A DNA stretch of 56,198 bases, taken from contig CAADSM010000107.1 of assembly GCA_900751785.1 (NCBI GenBank), positions 1 through 56,198 on the forward strand, written 5' to 3'. The translations under genes and the position numbers were made by a program. Positions 9,132-19,700 of this stretch are shown piece by piece (within the stretch, counting starts at the first letter, position 1; every line of letters starts with the position of its first letter). Origin of the DNA: Lachnospiraceae bacterium (GTDB taxonomy: Bacteria > Bacillota > Clostridia > Lachnospirales > Lachnospiraceae). The notes beneath the pieces were generated by a model that was given only the letters and a program-made list of their open reading frames with translations, did not search any database and had not been told where the DNA came from.

Positions 9132-10199
9132 ATGAAGAAAGAGACAAGAAAGGGAAAAAAGAAATTAGCTATGACTATTTTTGCGTGTGGCGCCGCGATG
9201 ATTGCGGTAATTGCAGCAATCATGAGAAACGCCTCGTTAGGGCAGACATTTCTGAAAATTGATGGGAACAGTTTTGGAGAAGAAGCGTATAACTGGGCAG
9301 TTTTTTCTGCGCGCGACGATGTTCTGCTGAGTGACAGCACGTCGGAGAATGAGGATTCTGGAGATATTTCAGAATCATTTTATGAAGATGTGGCAGAGCG
9401 CGCTGTCAAGATACTCCAGGAGTACTATGCAGTCAGTTCACTGGCTGTTGAGTGTGGGTATCTGCAGGATCCAAGCTTTACGGCCCTGATGGAAGAGCTT
9501 GAAGAAGAGAATGAAAAACGGAGAGCAGATATTGCTGATGGTCAAGTTGTTACCGGGCTTGCCAGTTATGATCTCGACCAATATATTCAATATCGTGCTG
9601 AAACGATTCGCAGACAATATTGTGCAGACAGCAGCAACCCGGGGATGGATATAACAGAGTCGGAGATGAGACAGCGGTATGAGAAGGATAAAACAGTTTT
9701 CTATACACAGGAAGATGATCTGGATCTGTATTATATTGAGATCAATACGGGCGAAATGGGGATGTCAGCCCAGGAGGCTGCAGCATTAGAATCGGAAGTG
9801 GCGATACTTAGGGAAGAGGCTGTTGAGTGTGGTTCGTTGCAGGATGCTTTGGAGAAAGCGCCGGAATTGCGTCAGTACTGCAATATACTTTCTGTTGATG
9901 GAGCTGAATATGCAAATTATGCAAGAGCCTATGCCGACCTTTTATCTTATGCAGAAGGCTTGGATACTGGAGATATTTCTGAATTAATTAATGAGAATGG
10001 AAATATTTTTTTGATTGAGTGTACAGCGCGGGTTAAAAATGATTATGTCTCTTTTGAAAATGCTTTTAGTATGCTTGAGCGCTCTGTCCGTGAAGATAGA
10101 TACAACGACTTGATTCAGGAGCGTATTGCACAGCAAACGGTAATGTATGATGCGGACATGCTGTATCGGTATACTAAGCAGCAGCTTGGAGGGATGTAG
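9132..10199 (+). CDS. Membrane-anchored SurA/PrsA-like chaperone, LnbY (GH136 partner)-like
   Basis: A 355-residue protein with one N-terminal membrane helix (about 13-30, no lipobox Cys) and an extracellular domain. Residues 40-190 resemble the SurA/PrsA helical chaperone region: a short strand (FLKIDGNSFGEEAYNWAV), long charged helices, and ITESEMRQRYEKDKTVF just before a parvulin-like segment (DLDLYYIEI) that fills about 190-310. In Bifidobacterium longum, lacto-N-biosidase LnbX needs a dedicated chaperone, LnbY, encoded beside it. Here the same arrangement occurs: the gene sits 99 bases upstream of a GH136-like giant. A shorter paralogue at 24731 stands before the second GH136 protein and lacks the parvulin-like part. 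Assignment as the folding partner is inferred from architecture and position. Confidence 0.65.
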   Translation: MKKETRKGKKKLAMTIFACGAAMIAVIAAIMRNASLGQTFLKIDGNSFGEEAYNWAVFSARDDVLLSDSTSENEDSGDISESFYEDVAERAVKILQEYYAVSSLAVECGYLQDPSFTALMEELEEENEKRRADIADGQVVTGLASYDLDQYIQYRAETIRRQYCADSSNPGMDITESEMRQRYEKDKTVFYTQEDDLDLYYIEINTGEMGMSAQEAAALESEVAILREEAVECGSLQDALEKAPELRQYCNILSVDGAEYANYARAYADLLSYAEGLDTGDISELINENGNIFLIECTARVKNDYVSFENAFSMLERSVREDRYNDLIQERIAQQTVMYDADMLYRYTKQQLGGM

Positions 10200-10298
10200 A
10201 GAATGTTTTAAGAAGGAGGTGAAGATGAAAAAAGGGATGGAGGAACGATTTATTTAGCAGACATTAAAACTATTATGGAATGAAGGAGGAAAGAGAAA

Positions 10299-13200
10299 AT
10301 GAAGCAGAGGAAAAAGATTTTATCTGTAATTCTGACAGTGGCGATGCTTTTTGGGAATGCTTCGGCAGCCTTTGCTGAAGAGCCTGTATCGGAAGCCATT
10401 GAAGCTGGCGTAAGTATGGAAACAGAAACACCGAATCCAGACGCTGATCCGGACGCTGGCTCCAGGGAAAGTGAATCAGTTACATACTATGTCAGTTCAC
10501 TCAATGGAAGCAGTGAAAATCCGGGGACCAGCGAAGACCAGGCGTTTTCCAGTCTGCTGGAAATCAATGATATTACACTTAAGCCAGGAGATAAGGTACT
10601 GCTTGAAAGAGGGTCGGTGTTTGAGAATGAATACCTGCATATAGAGGGAGCCGGAAGCGCCGATGAACCAATTATAATCGGCTGTTATGGTGATGAAAGC
10701 AAACCGCTGCCCCAGATTAATACGAATGGTTATGGTGTTTGGCATCAAGATTATAATATAGATTCTCTTGATAGTACAACACATGTTTTAAAGGGAGATG
10801 TATCTTCGTGTATCCTGCTGTATGATGTGGAATATGTGGAGATCAGCGATATTGCCATGACAAACAGCGGTAATTTTGCAGATGGTGAAAATTACAGCAC
10901 TGCTGATAGAATGGACCGCACCGGTGTGGCGGCCGTGACGCAGAACATCGGCACAGCAGATCACATTGTCCTTCGGAACCTTGATATCAGCGATATACAA
11001 GGGAATGTATACAATAAACATATGTGTAACGGCGGGATCTATATGGTATGCGCACAGCCGTTGGATGAATCAACAGGTATAGCAAAATACAACGATGTGC
11101 TAATCGAAGGATGTACGCTTTCTAATGTCAACCGGTGGGGTATTGCCGTCGGATATACATGTTATTGGAGTCAGTTCAATGGCGCGGAGCTTCCAGATGA
11201 TGTAGTAATGGAGTATGGTTCTACCAATGTAGTTGTCCGGAATAATTATCTCTCAAATCTCGGCGGTGACGGGATTACTATGATGTACTGCTATCAGCCG
11301 TTAGTCGAGAGGAATGTGGTTACGGCATTTGCCCGTGACATGAATAATAGTGTTTATACTGAGCCGGTCAGCCAGAAAAATGGAGGGAAAAACCGCGGCG
11401 GTATGCTCGCAGCGGGTATTTGGCCCTGGAAGTGCAAAACTCCTGTTTTTCAGTACAATGAGTGTTATGATGCTTATGCGAATCAGGATGGGCAGGCGTG
11501 GGATGCAGATTCCGGAGACGGCTGTATTTATCAGTATAATTATTCTTCCAACAACGCCGGGGGCAGCGTGATGTTCTGTCTGCAGGAAGCTGTTAATACA
11601 GTATTTCGCTATAACATCAGTCAAAATGACTTGGGCGGCGTTTTGAATTTATCCAGTAATCCGAATGGAGAAATCTACAATAATGTATTCTATATAAAAG
11701 AAAATGTACCGGTTAACCGAATGCGCAATGGTACAGTTAATATATACAACAATATTTTCTATTATACAGGAGATGAGCCTGCTCCTGCATCGGTATGCAA
11801 CTGGAACTGGATCAGGGGAAAATGGAGCAATAATATTTACTATAATTTTTCCACGATTCCAGATGATCCGAATGCTATTACAGAGGACCCGATGTTTGTA
11901 GACGGCGGAAGTGCTCCTGCCGGCGCGCAGATCAGTGGGCTGGTGTATGACCGCAGTGTTTTTGATGGATATAAACTTCAGGAAGATTCCCCGGCTATTG
12001 ATGCCGGAAAACCTGTCAGCAGTGCGGGAGGACAGGACTTCTTTGGTAACGAACTGGATATGATGCCTGATATTGGCGCGTATGAGACGGGTCTGTATGT
12101 AGCAGATTCTAATGCTGAAATTGTCAGTACCCCTTACATGATTACCGGAGAAGGAACCAGACAGACAATTAATGTGCCCTCATTGGAGAAAAATCCGACT
12201 ACTACGGAAGATGTGCTGGCGAATATTGAGATCGCGCCGAAATCAGAAGCTTTTATTTTTAAAGGCGAAGATGAAGCAGGTCGTGCGTTAGTGGAAGATG
12301 GCATGATTTTGCGGATTTATGCCGAGAGCGGCGTGTATAGAGACTATACCATTAAGGTGAAAAACAGCTATGATTTTGTTGAAGATTATTCTTCTGTTCA
12401 AGGGAATGTATGGTTTTACCAGTATAAGTCTAAAGACGGTACATACTCGAATATGACGGCCAAAGACGAGTGGGGCGGCTGGATGGAAAGCTATGAGAAC
12501 GGCATGTCCAATACATGGGCTACAGTTGCGCGTGAAAACAATACCCGGGATGGTATCGTTTCAGGTCCGCTATATAACAGGAACGGTGCTGATGTCGAAA
12601 GTGCAGCTATGGCATGGCGGGCTCCGAAAGCGGGCAGCGTCACATTAAGTTTTGGGGGCGGTTCAGTTGTTGGTGGCGCTAAATTGCGTGGAACGACATC
12701 AGGCGGGCCTTCCTATCTTAAAATTACAAAAAATGGAGAAGACGTTATTGACCCTATTAATATGACTGAATCCGGCGGCGCTTTGATAGCCCTTGAAAGC
12801 CAGGTGCTGAAGGTCGAACAGGGAGATTATATCCGTGTGGAATGTATGACGGCGGCAGACGCCGAAAATCCAGGTTTTTATGTTACCCCTGTTGTAAGTT
12901 ACAACAATACAGGTGATGAAGAGGCACCTTCTGTTCCGGGCAACGTGAGGGCTTCACAGATTCAGGGTGCCAAAGCAGTGATCAGCTGGGAAGCATCGAG
13001 CGACAATGTTGGAGTAGAAGGCTACAATATATATTTGGATGGTGAACTTATAGCGACTACTGCAAGCAGCAGCTATCAGCTGAGAGGATTGACAGAAGGC
13101 GGAGAATATACAGTAGAAGTTGACGCTTTTGACCTTGCAAATAATGTTTCCGAAAGAGGAAGCGTTCGGTTTACAGCGGAAGCAGAGAACCTTATCTATA

Positions 13201-16200
13201 CTTTGCCGGAACCGGTTGAGCTTGATGGTACAGAAGGCGGGATCACTTTGGATCAGGATGTCCTGGATGCCAGCACGGATTTAGATGAGCTTACGGTTAC
13301 TGCCCAGTTTGTCGGACCGACTTCTTTGGGCTCTGTTATAAGTTTTTCTCAGAGTGATGCAACGGCGAATCATTTTCATATTTATGCGAATGGTGTGACT
13401 CTGGGCTATGAGATGCGCGGCGAGTGGGGAAATTACAATGCAGCGGTGAGCTGTCTTGAGCCGGGGAGTGGTAATGCAATAGCTTTTGTTGCTGATCCTG
13501 ATACGTATACGTTTAAACTATTTGCAAACGGGGAATTGGTACATACGAGACAATTGAATGAAGGATCCTGGAGAATGCTGTCAGATTATGCAGGGGCCCT
13601 GGATGCTGTCACTGTTGGATGGACCCCGCGCAATCATACCAGTAAATACCCATTTGTAGGAGATATCCTTGATTTAAATATATATTCTGCTGCTTTTTCT
13701 GATGAGGATATGACCGCATATACAAATATAGATGTTCCTGCCCCGGAAAAGGAACCGCACATGTTTTCGGCAACGGGTTCGCTTTTTTACAGGATTCCTG
13801 CCCTGCTGACATTGTCTGACGGAAGCTTAATGGCAGCGGTAGACGCACGTTTTGGCAGTGCAGCTGACTCGCCTAACAATTTGGATACGGCAGTAGTTTT
13901 CCGGCAGGCAGGGGAAGAAGAATGGGAAGATGCGACAATCCCGTTCCATTTCCTTGATATCTCTGACAAGGCAGGCGCGGTAACGAATAACAGTGCGTCC
14001 TTTATTGATCCCGTGATTGTTCAGGCAGATGACGGCACGATTTATCTTATGGCAGACGCCTTCCCCTACGGGACTGGTTCCGCCAGAGCGCAGGCGGGTT
14101 CAGGCATGCTTACTGTTGACGGAGAGAAATACCTTGCTTTAACAGAAAAAGGAAATTCCGTTACCGACATGGAGAACTTTACGTTATATATCAAAGAGGA
14201 TGGAACAGTTTGGGATAGTGAGAGCAATACTGCGACAGAGTATTCCGTAGATGAAAATTTCAATCTGTACAAAAATGGCAGCGCTCTGACCATTCAGCAA
14301 AGAGATCCAAGTCTACAGTACAATGGAACCCGTGTGCCGATGAATATTTTCTATGAAGATGCTGAACTTCAGGTATATCGTACTTCATATCTCTGGATGG
14401 CTTCCAGCAGTGATGGAGGAAAAACATGGTCTGCTCCGCAGATCCTGAATGATTTAAAACTAGAAGCCGAATCTTTTCTCGGTTTTGGACCGGGACGCGG
14501 ATATGTGATCAGCCAGGGAGAATATGAGGGACGTATCCTGATACCTGTATACTCTACGGAGGGAAGCAGGGGAGAGCGCTCCAGCGTTATTTACAGCGAT
14601 GACAATGGAAAGACTTGGGAGCGCGGCCCGGCTACAACAGTAACAAATGACGCTGCGCTGAATCCGGGAAAGACCAGCGAGGCGCAGTTTGTAGAGCTCC
14701 CGGACGGTACGATCCGAATGTATGCCCGCGGCACTACCGGATATGTGGGCTATTCAGACAGTGCGGACGGAGTTAATTACGGACCTTTCAAAGAGGATCC
14801 TCAGCTGGCTTACTGCGGCAATTCTATGGTTTCTGTGATTAATTACAGTAAAACAGTTGATGGAAAACCGGCATTGATTTTATCGTGTCCGGAGCATAGA
14901 GAAAATCGAAAAGACGGAATTATCCGAATTGGTTTGATAAGCGAGAATACAGATCCATCTTCTGCAGAAAAGTATACGGTAGACTGGAAATACCGCTATG
15001 AGGTCAATCGCGACGAGTTTATTTATTCATGTCTTACAGAGCTGCCTAATGGAGATATCGGTCTGCTTTATGAAACCCATGTAGACAATGGCGCGCCGAT
15101 GAACTATGCGGAGTATACTCTGGAAGAGCTGTTGGTAGAAGAAGACAGTGTGATTGATTCTGTTGAGCTTTCACCTTCGCAGCCAGAACCTGGCGATGAG
15201 ATCAGGGTATCGGTTACACTGCGGGAGCCGGCAGTAAATCCGGAAGACCTGGATACCGCAGTATTGGAGATATTGTATCCTGCTTCTGGTTTAGGAAAAG
15301 GAACATTAAGTTTTGAAGGCATCAGTGAAGACAATCTTGTCCTGACTTATTCGGGAAGTCTGCCGAAGTCTGAGAGTGCATACGAGTTCCTTATTCGGAT
15401 GCCGGAGTGGTGTTCTCACCCGACAGTCGGTAAAAAGTCTCCGGTTGTTGAGACTGCAGACGGTTTGATCAATCCTGCAAACAAAGATACTTTATATGGG
15501 ATGGCATCTGCAGAGCCGGAACCGGCTCCGGAGACTGATAAGAGCGCTCTGGAAGCAGTGATCGCAGATGGAGATACGTATGCAGCGCAGATCGACAGAT
15601 ACACTTCAGAAACAGCAGAGGTCTTCCGGAATGCATATGATGCAGCAAAGAAAGTCTTTGCAGATGCAGAGGCATCTCAGGAAGAAGTGGACAATGCAGC
15701 CGCAGCGCTCCAGGCAGCAATCGACAGCCTGGAACTGGCGCAGGCATCCGGCGAGGTTTCCACAGCGATCCTGGAGTATGCATTAGAGCTTGCAGAGAAT
15801 GTGGATACAGAAGGCGTGATTGACTCTGTCGCAGAGATATTTAACAATACCAAGGCGGAGGCGCAGGATCTTCTGAAAAGGGTACAGGAGGGAGATGCGA
15901 CAGTTACTCAGAGTATGGTGGATCAGTGCTGGCAGCTGCTGATCAGGACGATGCAGTACATGTCCTTCAGGCAGGGAGATATGACAGATCTTCAGAAGGT
16001 TGTTGATATGGCGAATTCTCTGGATCTGACCCGTTATCTGGAAGAAGGAAAGAAAGAATTTACAGATGCACTTGCAGCTGCGGAAACAGTTCTGGGCGAA
16101 GAGTTTGTGGAGCAGGGAGAGATCGATCAGGCTTGGAAAGATCTCCTGAAGGCGATGAGCGAGCTTCGTCTGAAACCGAGCAAAGAAGCGCTGGAAGCGC

Positions 16201-16604
16201 TGGTTGACCAGGCGAACAGCCTGAACATAGAGGGCGCAGATGAGGAAACGGCGGCAGTGTTCCGCAGTGCGCTTGCCAGAGCGATGAGCGTACTGGACAA
16301 CAGTGACGCAGCGGAAGATGAGATCGCGGCGGCGGAAAGTGAACTGCAGGCGGCGATTGACCAGATCCTTGCAGCTGCGGAGGATACATCGGGTAAGCTA
16401 TTGTCAGACCAGTCTGGTAAGTCTTCCGTCGATACAACGGTGAAACCGGCTGCAGGCGCAGGCGATGAGACGACGGTCGCGGCCGGAAGCAGCAAAGCAG
16501 CGAAGACAGGCGATACATTTGATCTTGCAGTATGGGGAGCTGTAGTTCTTCTGTCTGCTGGGATACTTGTTTCTAGCGGATATAGGAAAAAGAAAACGAA
16601 GTAA
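10299..16604 (+). CDS. Surface GH136-type lacto-N-biosidase fused to CBM40-like domain and GH33 sialidase
   Basis: This 2101-residue secreted protein has a signal peptide (AFA cleavage near 26) and an LnbX-like right-handed beta-helix from about residue 62 to 600. Asp397 and Asp404 in DGQAWDAD are seven apart, like the catalytic pair of B. longum LnbX (Asp411/Asp418 as I recall). An Ig-like region and GNVWFYQYK module (about 603-870), fibronectin III (about 876-962) and a CBM40/LamG-like domain (about 965-1145) follow. The GH33 sialidase has YRIP Arg1165, Asp1182, Asp boxes near 1372 and 1433, Glu1461 and nucleophile Tyr1576. FIVAR-like helices (about 1746-2030) lead to the KTGD anchor at 2069-2072 with a hydrophobic span and basic tail. 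It should release sialic acid and lacto-N-biose from type-1 glycans; both activities are inferred from motifs. Confidence 0.8.
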   Translation: MKQRKKILSVILTVAMLFGNASAAFAEEPVSEAIEAGVSMETETPNPDADPDAGSRESESVTYYVSSLNGSSENPGTSEDQAFSSLLEINDITLKPGDKVLLERGSVFENEYLHIEGAGSADEPIIIGCYGDESKPLPQINTNGYGVWHQDYNIDSLDSTTHVLKGDVSSCILLYDVEYVEISDIAMTNSGNFADGENYSTADRMDRTGVAAVTQNIGTADHIVLRNLDISDIQGNVYNKHMCNGGIYMVCAQPLDESTGIAKYNDVLIEGCTLSNVNRWGIAVGYTCYWSQFNGAELPDDVVMEYGSTNVVVRNNYLSNLGGDGITMMYCYQPLVERNVVTAFARDMNNSVYTEPVSQKNGGKNRGGMLAAGIWPWKCKTPVFQYNECYDAYANQDGQAWDADSGDGCIYQYNYSSNNAGGSVMFCLQEAVNTVFRYNISQNDLGGVLNLSSNPNGEIYNNVFYIKENVPVNRMRNGTVNIYNNIFYYTGDEPAPASVCNWNWIRGKWSNNIYYNFSTIPDDPNAITEDPMFVDGGSAPAGAQISGLVYDRSVFDGYKLQEDSPAIDAGKPVSSAGGQDFFGNELDMMPDIGAYETGLYVADSNAEIVSTPYMITGEGTRQTINVPSLEKNPTTTEDVLANIEIAPKSEAFIFKGEDEAGRALVEDGMILRIYAESGVYRDYTIKVKNSYDFVEDYSSVQGNVWFYQYKSKDGTYSNMTAKDEWGGWMESYENGMSNTWATVARENNTRDGIVSGPLYNRNGADVESAAMAWRAPKAGSVTLSFGGGSVVGGAKLRGTTSGGPSYLKITKNGEDVIDPINMTESGGALIALESQVLKVEQGDYIRVECMTAADAENPGFYVTPVVSYNNTGDEEAPSVPGNVRASQIQGAKAVISWEASSDNVGVEGYNIYLDGELIATTASSSYQLRGLTEGGEYTVEVDAFDLANNVSERGSVRFTAEAENLIYTLPEPVELDGTEGGITLDQDVLDASTDLDELTVTAQFVGPTSLGSVISFSQSDATANHFHIYANGVTLGYEMRGEWGNYNAAVSCLEPGSGNAIAFVADPDTYTFKLFANGELVHTRQLNEGSWRMLSDYAGALDAVTVGWTPRNHTSKYPFVGDILDLNIYSAAFSDEDMTAYTNIDVPAPEKEPHMFSATGSLFYRIPALLTLSDGSLMAAVDARFGSAADSPNNLDTAVVFRQAGEEEWEDATIPFHFLDISDKAGAVTNNSASFIDPVIVQADDGTIYLMADAFPYGTGSARAQAGSGMLTVDGEKYLALTEKGNSVTDMENFTLYIKEDGTVWDSESNTATEYSVDENFNLYKNGSALTIQQRDPSLQYNGTRVPMNIFYEDAELQVYRTSYLWMASSSDGGKTWSAPQILNDLKLEAESFLGFGPGRGYVISQGEYEGRILIPVYSTEGSRGERSSVIYSDDNGKTWERGPATTVTNDAALNPGKTSEAQFVELPDGTIRMYARGTTGYVGYSDSADGVNYGPFKEDPQLAYCGNSMVSVINYSKTVDGKPALILSCPEHRENRKDGIIRIGLISENTDPSSAEKYTVDWKYRYEVNRDEFIYSCLTELPNGDIGLLYETHVDNGAPMNYAEYTLEELLVEEDSVIDSVELSPSQPEPGDEIRVSVTLREPAVNPEDLDTAVLEILYPASGLGKGTLSFEGISEDNLVLTYSGSLPKSESAYEFLIRMPEWCSHPTVGKKSPVVETADGLINPANKDTLYGMASAEPEPAPETDKSALEAVIADGDTYAAQIDRYTSETAEVFRNAYDAAKKVFADAEASQEEVDNAAAALQAAIDSLELAQASGEVSTAILEYALELAENVDTEGVIDSVAEIFNNTKAEAQDLLKRVQEGDATVTQSMVDQCWQLLIRTMQYMSFRQGDMTDLQKVVDMANSLDLTRYLEEGKKEFTDALAAAETVLGEEFVEQGEIDQAWKDLLKAMSELRLKPSKEALEALVDQANSLNIEGADEETAAVFRSALARAMSVLDNSDAAEDEIAAAESELQAAIDQILAAAEDTSGKLLSDQSGKSSVDTTVKPAAGAGDETTVAAGSSKAAKTGDTFDLAVWGAVVLLSAGILVSSGYRKKKTK

Positions 16605-16622
16605 CAGTTAAACATGAAGGAG

Positions 16623-16652
16623 GGGGCTGAAAGATGGCATGCTGACAGCCCC
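16623..16652 (+). terminator. Possible attenuating hairpin between the first two giant genes
   Basis: GGGGCTG (16623-16629) pairs with CAGCCCC (16646-16652), followed by only three T residues. It could partly terminate or protect the mRNA 3' end between the two genes; the T tract is too short for certainty. The rest of the 163-base gap holds the ribosome binding site of the next gene. Confidence 0.45.
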
Positions 16653-16767
16653 TTTCCGATATAAGCTGTATTTGAAGGAAGCTATGGGGCTGGCTTATGC
16701 CCGGTTCCTGAGTATACAAAATATAGGAAAATTTCCGCAGAAAAATGCAAAAAGGAGGGGCATGTTA

Positions 16768-19700
16768 ATGAAGAAGAACAGAAGAAACTTGAAAGCGGGA
16801 ATTTATATTGCTGTGAAGAGATTGAGGCAGGGGACGGCTTTTATAGTGAGCTTGTGTATGCTTCTGCTTCTGCTGCTCCCGTGGGCGGGAACAGTGGCGA
16901 AAGCTGAGGAGAAGTCTCCGGAGGGAGAGAACTTCCGGGAGATTACTCTTGCGGTCGGTGAAGAGAAAACGATTACAGATTTTTCCGGAAATTACAGAGG
17001 GACAGATCTGTCCGGTCTGGACAACACTGTCGCAGCCGTGACTGTAAACGGGCAGGACGAGAGTGTCACAAAGGCTGATGTTCCTGAGAACGGCAGGAGC
17101 TATTTGATCGGGGACGGCAGAGGACATTATCTGAAGCTGGAAGATGGAGCGCTGTCTGAGACAGAAGATCCTTATCTTGCATCCGAGTGGACCATCTCTC
17201 TGAGCAGTGGGAACAATATTCGTAATATCGTCCATAACGGCTATTATCTCAGCTGGTCCGGAGGAGTCCTTAAGGCTGTCCGCGAGAACAGTGACGCAGT
17301 CTGGCTCTGTGAAGGCGGCATGATCTATGTGCAGAGCAGCACGACAGGCAGATATACGCTGGCATGTGATGAAGACGGCTGGAAGCTGATCCAGACTGCA
17401 TACGGAACAGAAGCAGAGGGAAATCTGGGGGCAGCTTATACTGCGGTCCCGGCATCAACAGATATTACATTCCGCGGTGTGAAAGAGGGAAGTACGTCGG
17501 TAATGATCGGCGGGACATTATATCAGATTACTGTGACCGGCGAGGTTTCCGATCTGCTGGATGTCGGTCTGGCAGTGACTGCGCGGTATACGTCGAACCG
17601 CCTGTCCTGGGAGGCTGACGGAATTACAGAATATACGGTAGAGTACAGTGAAGACGGAAATGAATATTTGGAGCTTGGGACAACAGAAGAAGGAAGCTTT
17701 ATCCATGATACCGGGGCAGCCGGCACTCGATACTATTACAGAGTTGAGAGCGGAGGGAAGACGTCCCATGAAGTACGCGCAGATTATGCGACCGGACTGG
17801 AGGCGCTTGAGGCGTCGTCAGTGGCATCCTGGGGATTCAGCGGAGAAGAAAAAGAATTTGACGGAAACCGCCGGGAGATACTGGCTGAGAGCGGGAGCAG
17901 AACTGCGGAAGCGCTGAACGCTATGCCGGAAGGTACAGTTCTTATACGGACCATGTCTGAAGTGAGGTCGGGCATGACCGCTGCAGTCGGAAGCAGCGGA
18001 ATGTTTTGGGCCGGTTCTCAGAATGCAAATTTCAGGATTGAGATTAATTCTTCTCTTATGAAAGCGTATCTTCCGGGTACAGAAATACAGGTCGGCAGCA
18101 GCCGGACTTCAGCTTTCAGCTTCGACAGTGATACACTGCACTGGGCATTAAGCGCGAATGGGATTGCGGCTGGGGGCACGCTCAAAGGGCCTTCCGGATT
18201 TTTGAATAGTTCTGGAGCTGAGGAATATTATATAGGCGGAACCGACAGTGATTCCGTCAGCGGATTTAAGGGAAAGATTTCCTATGTCCTGATTACCGGG
18301 GAGACGCTTTCGGATGATGAACTGAATGCTCTGACCGGTGATAATCCGGCGCTGCCGGATGAAGAGACGGAATTGGGATCGGCTATGTATCAGATGTTCC
18401 GGACGGACAATACGGCGAAGTCTGAGAATAGCAGCAATACATGGATGTTCGACGGAGGAAGAACGACGGCGGGGCACTTTACGGATATCGGAGGAGCCCG
18501 AAGCTATGTCTATCAGTTTGAGGAATATATCCGGTGGCATCAGGCGAGTGGTTCGACGAATTGGTCCGGACGTCAGCGCTATGTGTTCAATACCGGGAAG
18601 AGCGGACAGTCACTTGCCGATTCTCTGGAAGCCTTTGACAGCAGAGCGCAGGAACTGGATCCCCGGGCGGCAGTTTATCTGGTTGGTGCGGAGGATTATG
18701 ATGCGGGAGCTGAGGGGATTGAATCCTTTAAAGAAGAGCTGAGAGAGTATATTGAGAAGGGTCTGGCCCTGCGTGGCGGAAAAGGGTATGTGCTGATTCA
18801 GACTCCGGTGCCGGCAGATGGAGAGGATGAAAATGTATCTCTGTACGCACAGGCAGTGCGGGAGGTGCTGGACAGCCTGGATAACAGCCGGAAGCCGAGA
18901 GTCCAGATCGTGGATCATGCTGCACAGAAATGGGAAGAAGAATGTTTTAATCCGGACGGAAGCCTGAATGCCAGAGGCCATCTGGAAATGGGACGGCAGA
19001 TCTGTGAAAGCCTGCTTGGCAGTGCAGACGGCTATCCTGACAGTAATATCAGCACGGATTTCCCAAACCTGGAAGTGGAGGAAGCTCCGGAGATACATTT
19101 GTCAGAGGCGGCTTCTGTCACAGCCGGCACGGACAGTCTGACCGTACAGATTCCAGAAGAGACGCTCAGTACGGAATCCTGGCTCTGTACGGTAGAGACG
19201 GACAGCTATGACCTGACGGTGCTCAAAGAAGGAAGCAGCTTTGAGATCGGGAATCTCCCTTCCGGGGAAGACTATGTTCTGACATTGACCGCGTCTGACT
19301 GGAGTATACAGCTTCCTGTGATGTCTGGTACGCTTCGGGATGGAGAGAAAGGAGAGGTGCGAGAACGCGCGCTGGATGAAAACCAGCAGGCGGTCAAGGA
19401 TCTGACAGAGAACGAAGAACCATTGACCTGGCTGTTTATGGGGGATTCTATCACTCACGGGGCGCTGCATTTAGGCGGATATGATTCTATTACCCAGACA
19501 TTTGAGAAATATCTGAAGGATGATCTGGGAAGGGAAGATGATATTGTCATCAATACCGCAGTATCCAGCGCAGGAGTGGCAGATACACTGACGTACATAT
19601 ATGAGCGGCTGGACCGGTATGATCCGGACGTGGTCTCGATCATGCTTGGGACGAATAACCGAAGCAATACACAGGATTATGCAGAAAAACTGCAGGAGGT

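Noticed and set aside
16639..16767. Earlier start of the second giant gene
   Set aside because: The extra 43 residues cover a hairpin and precede a clear AGGAGG-ATG with signal peptide at 16768.
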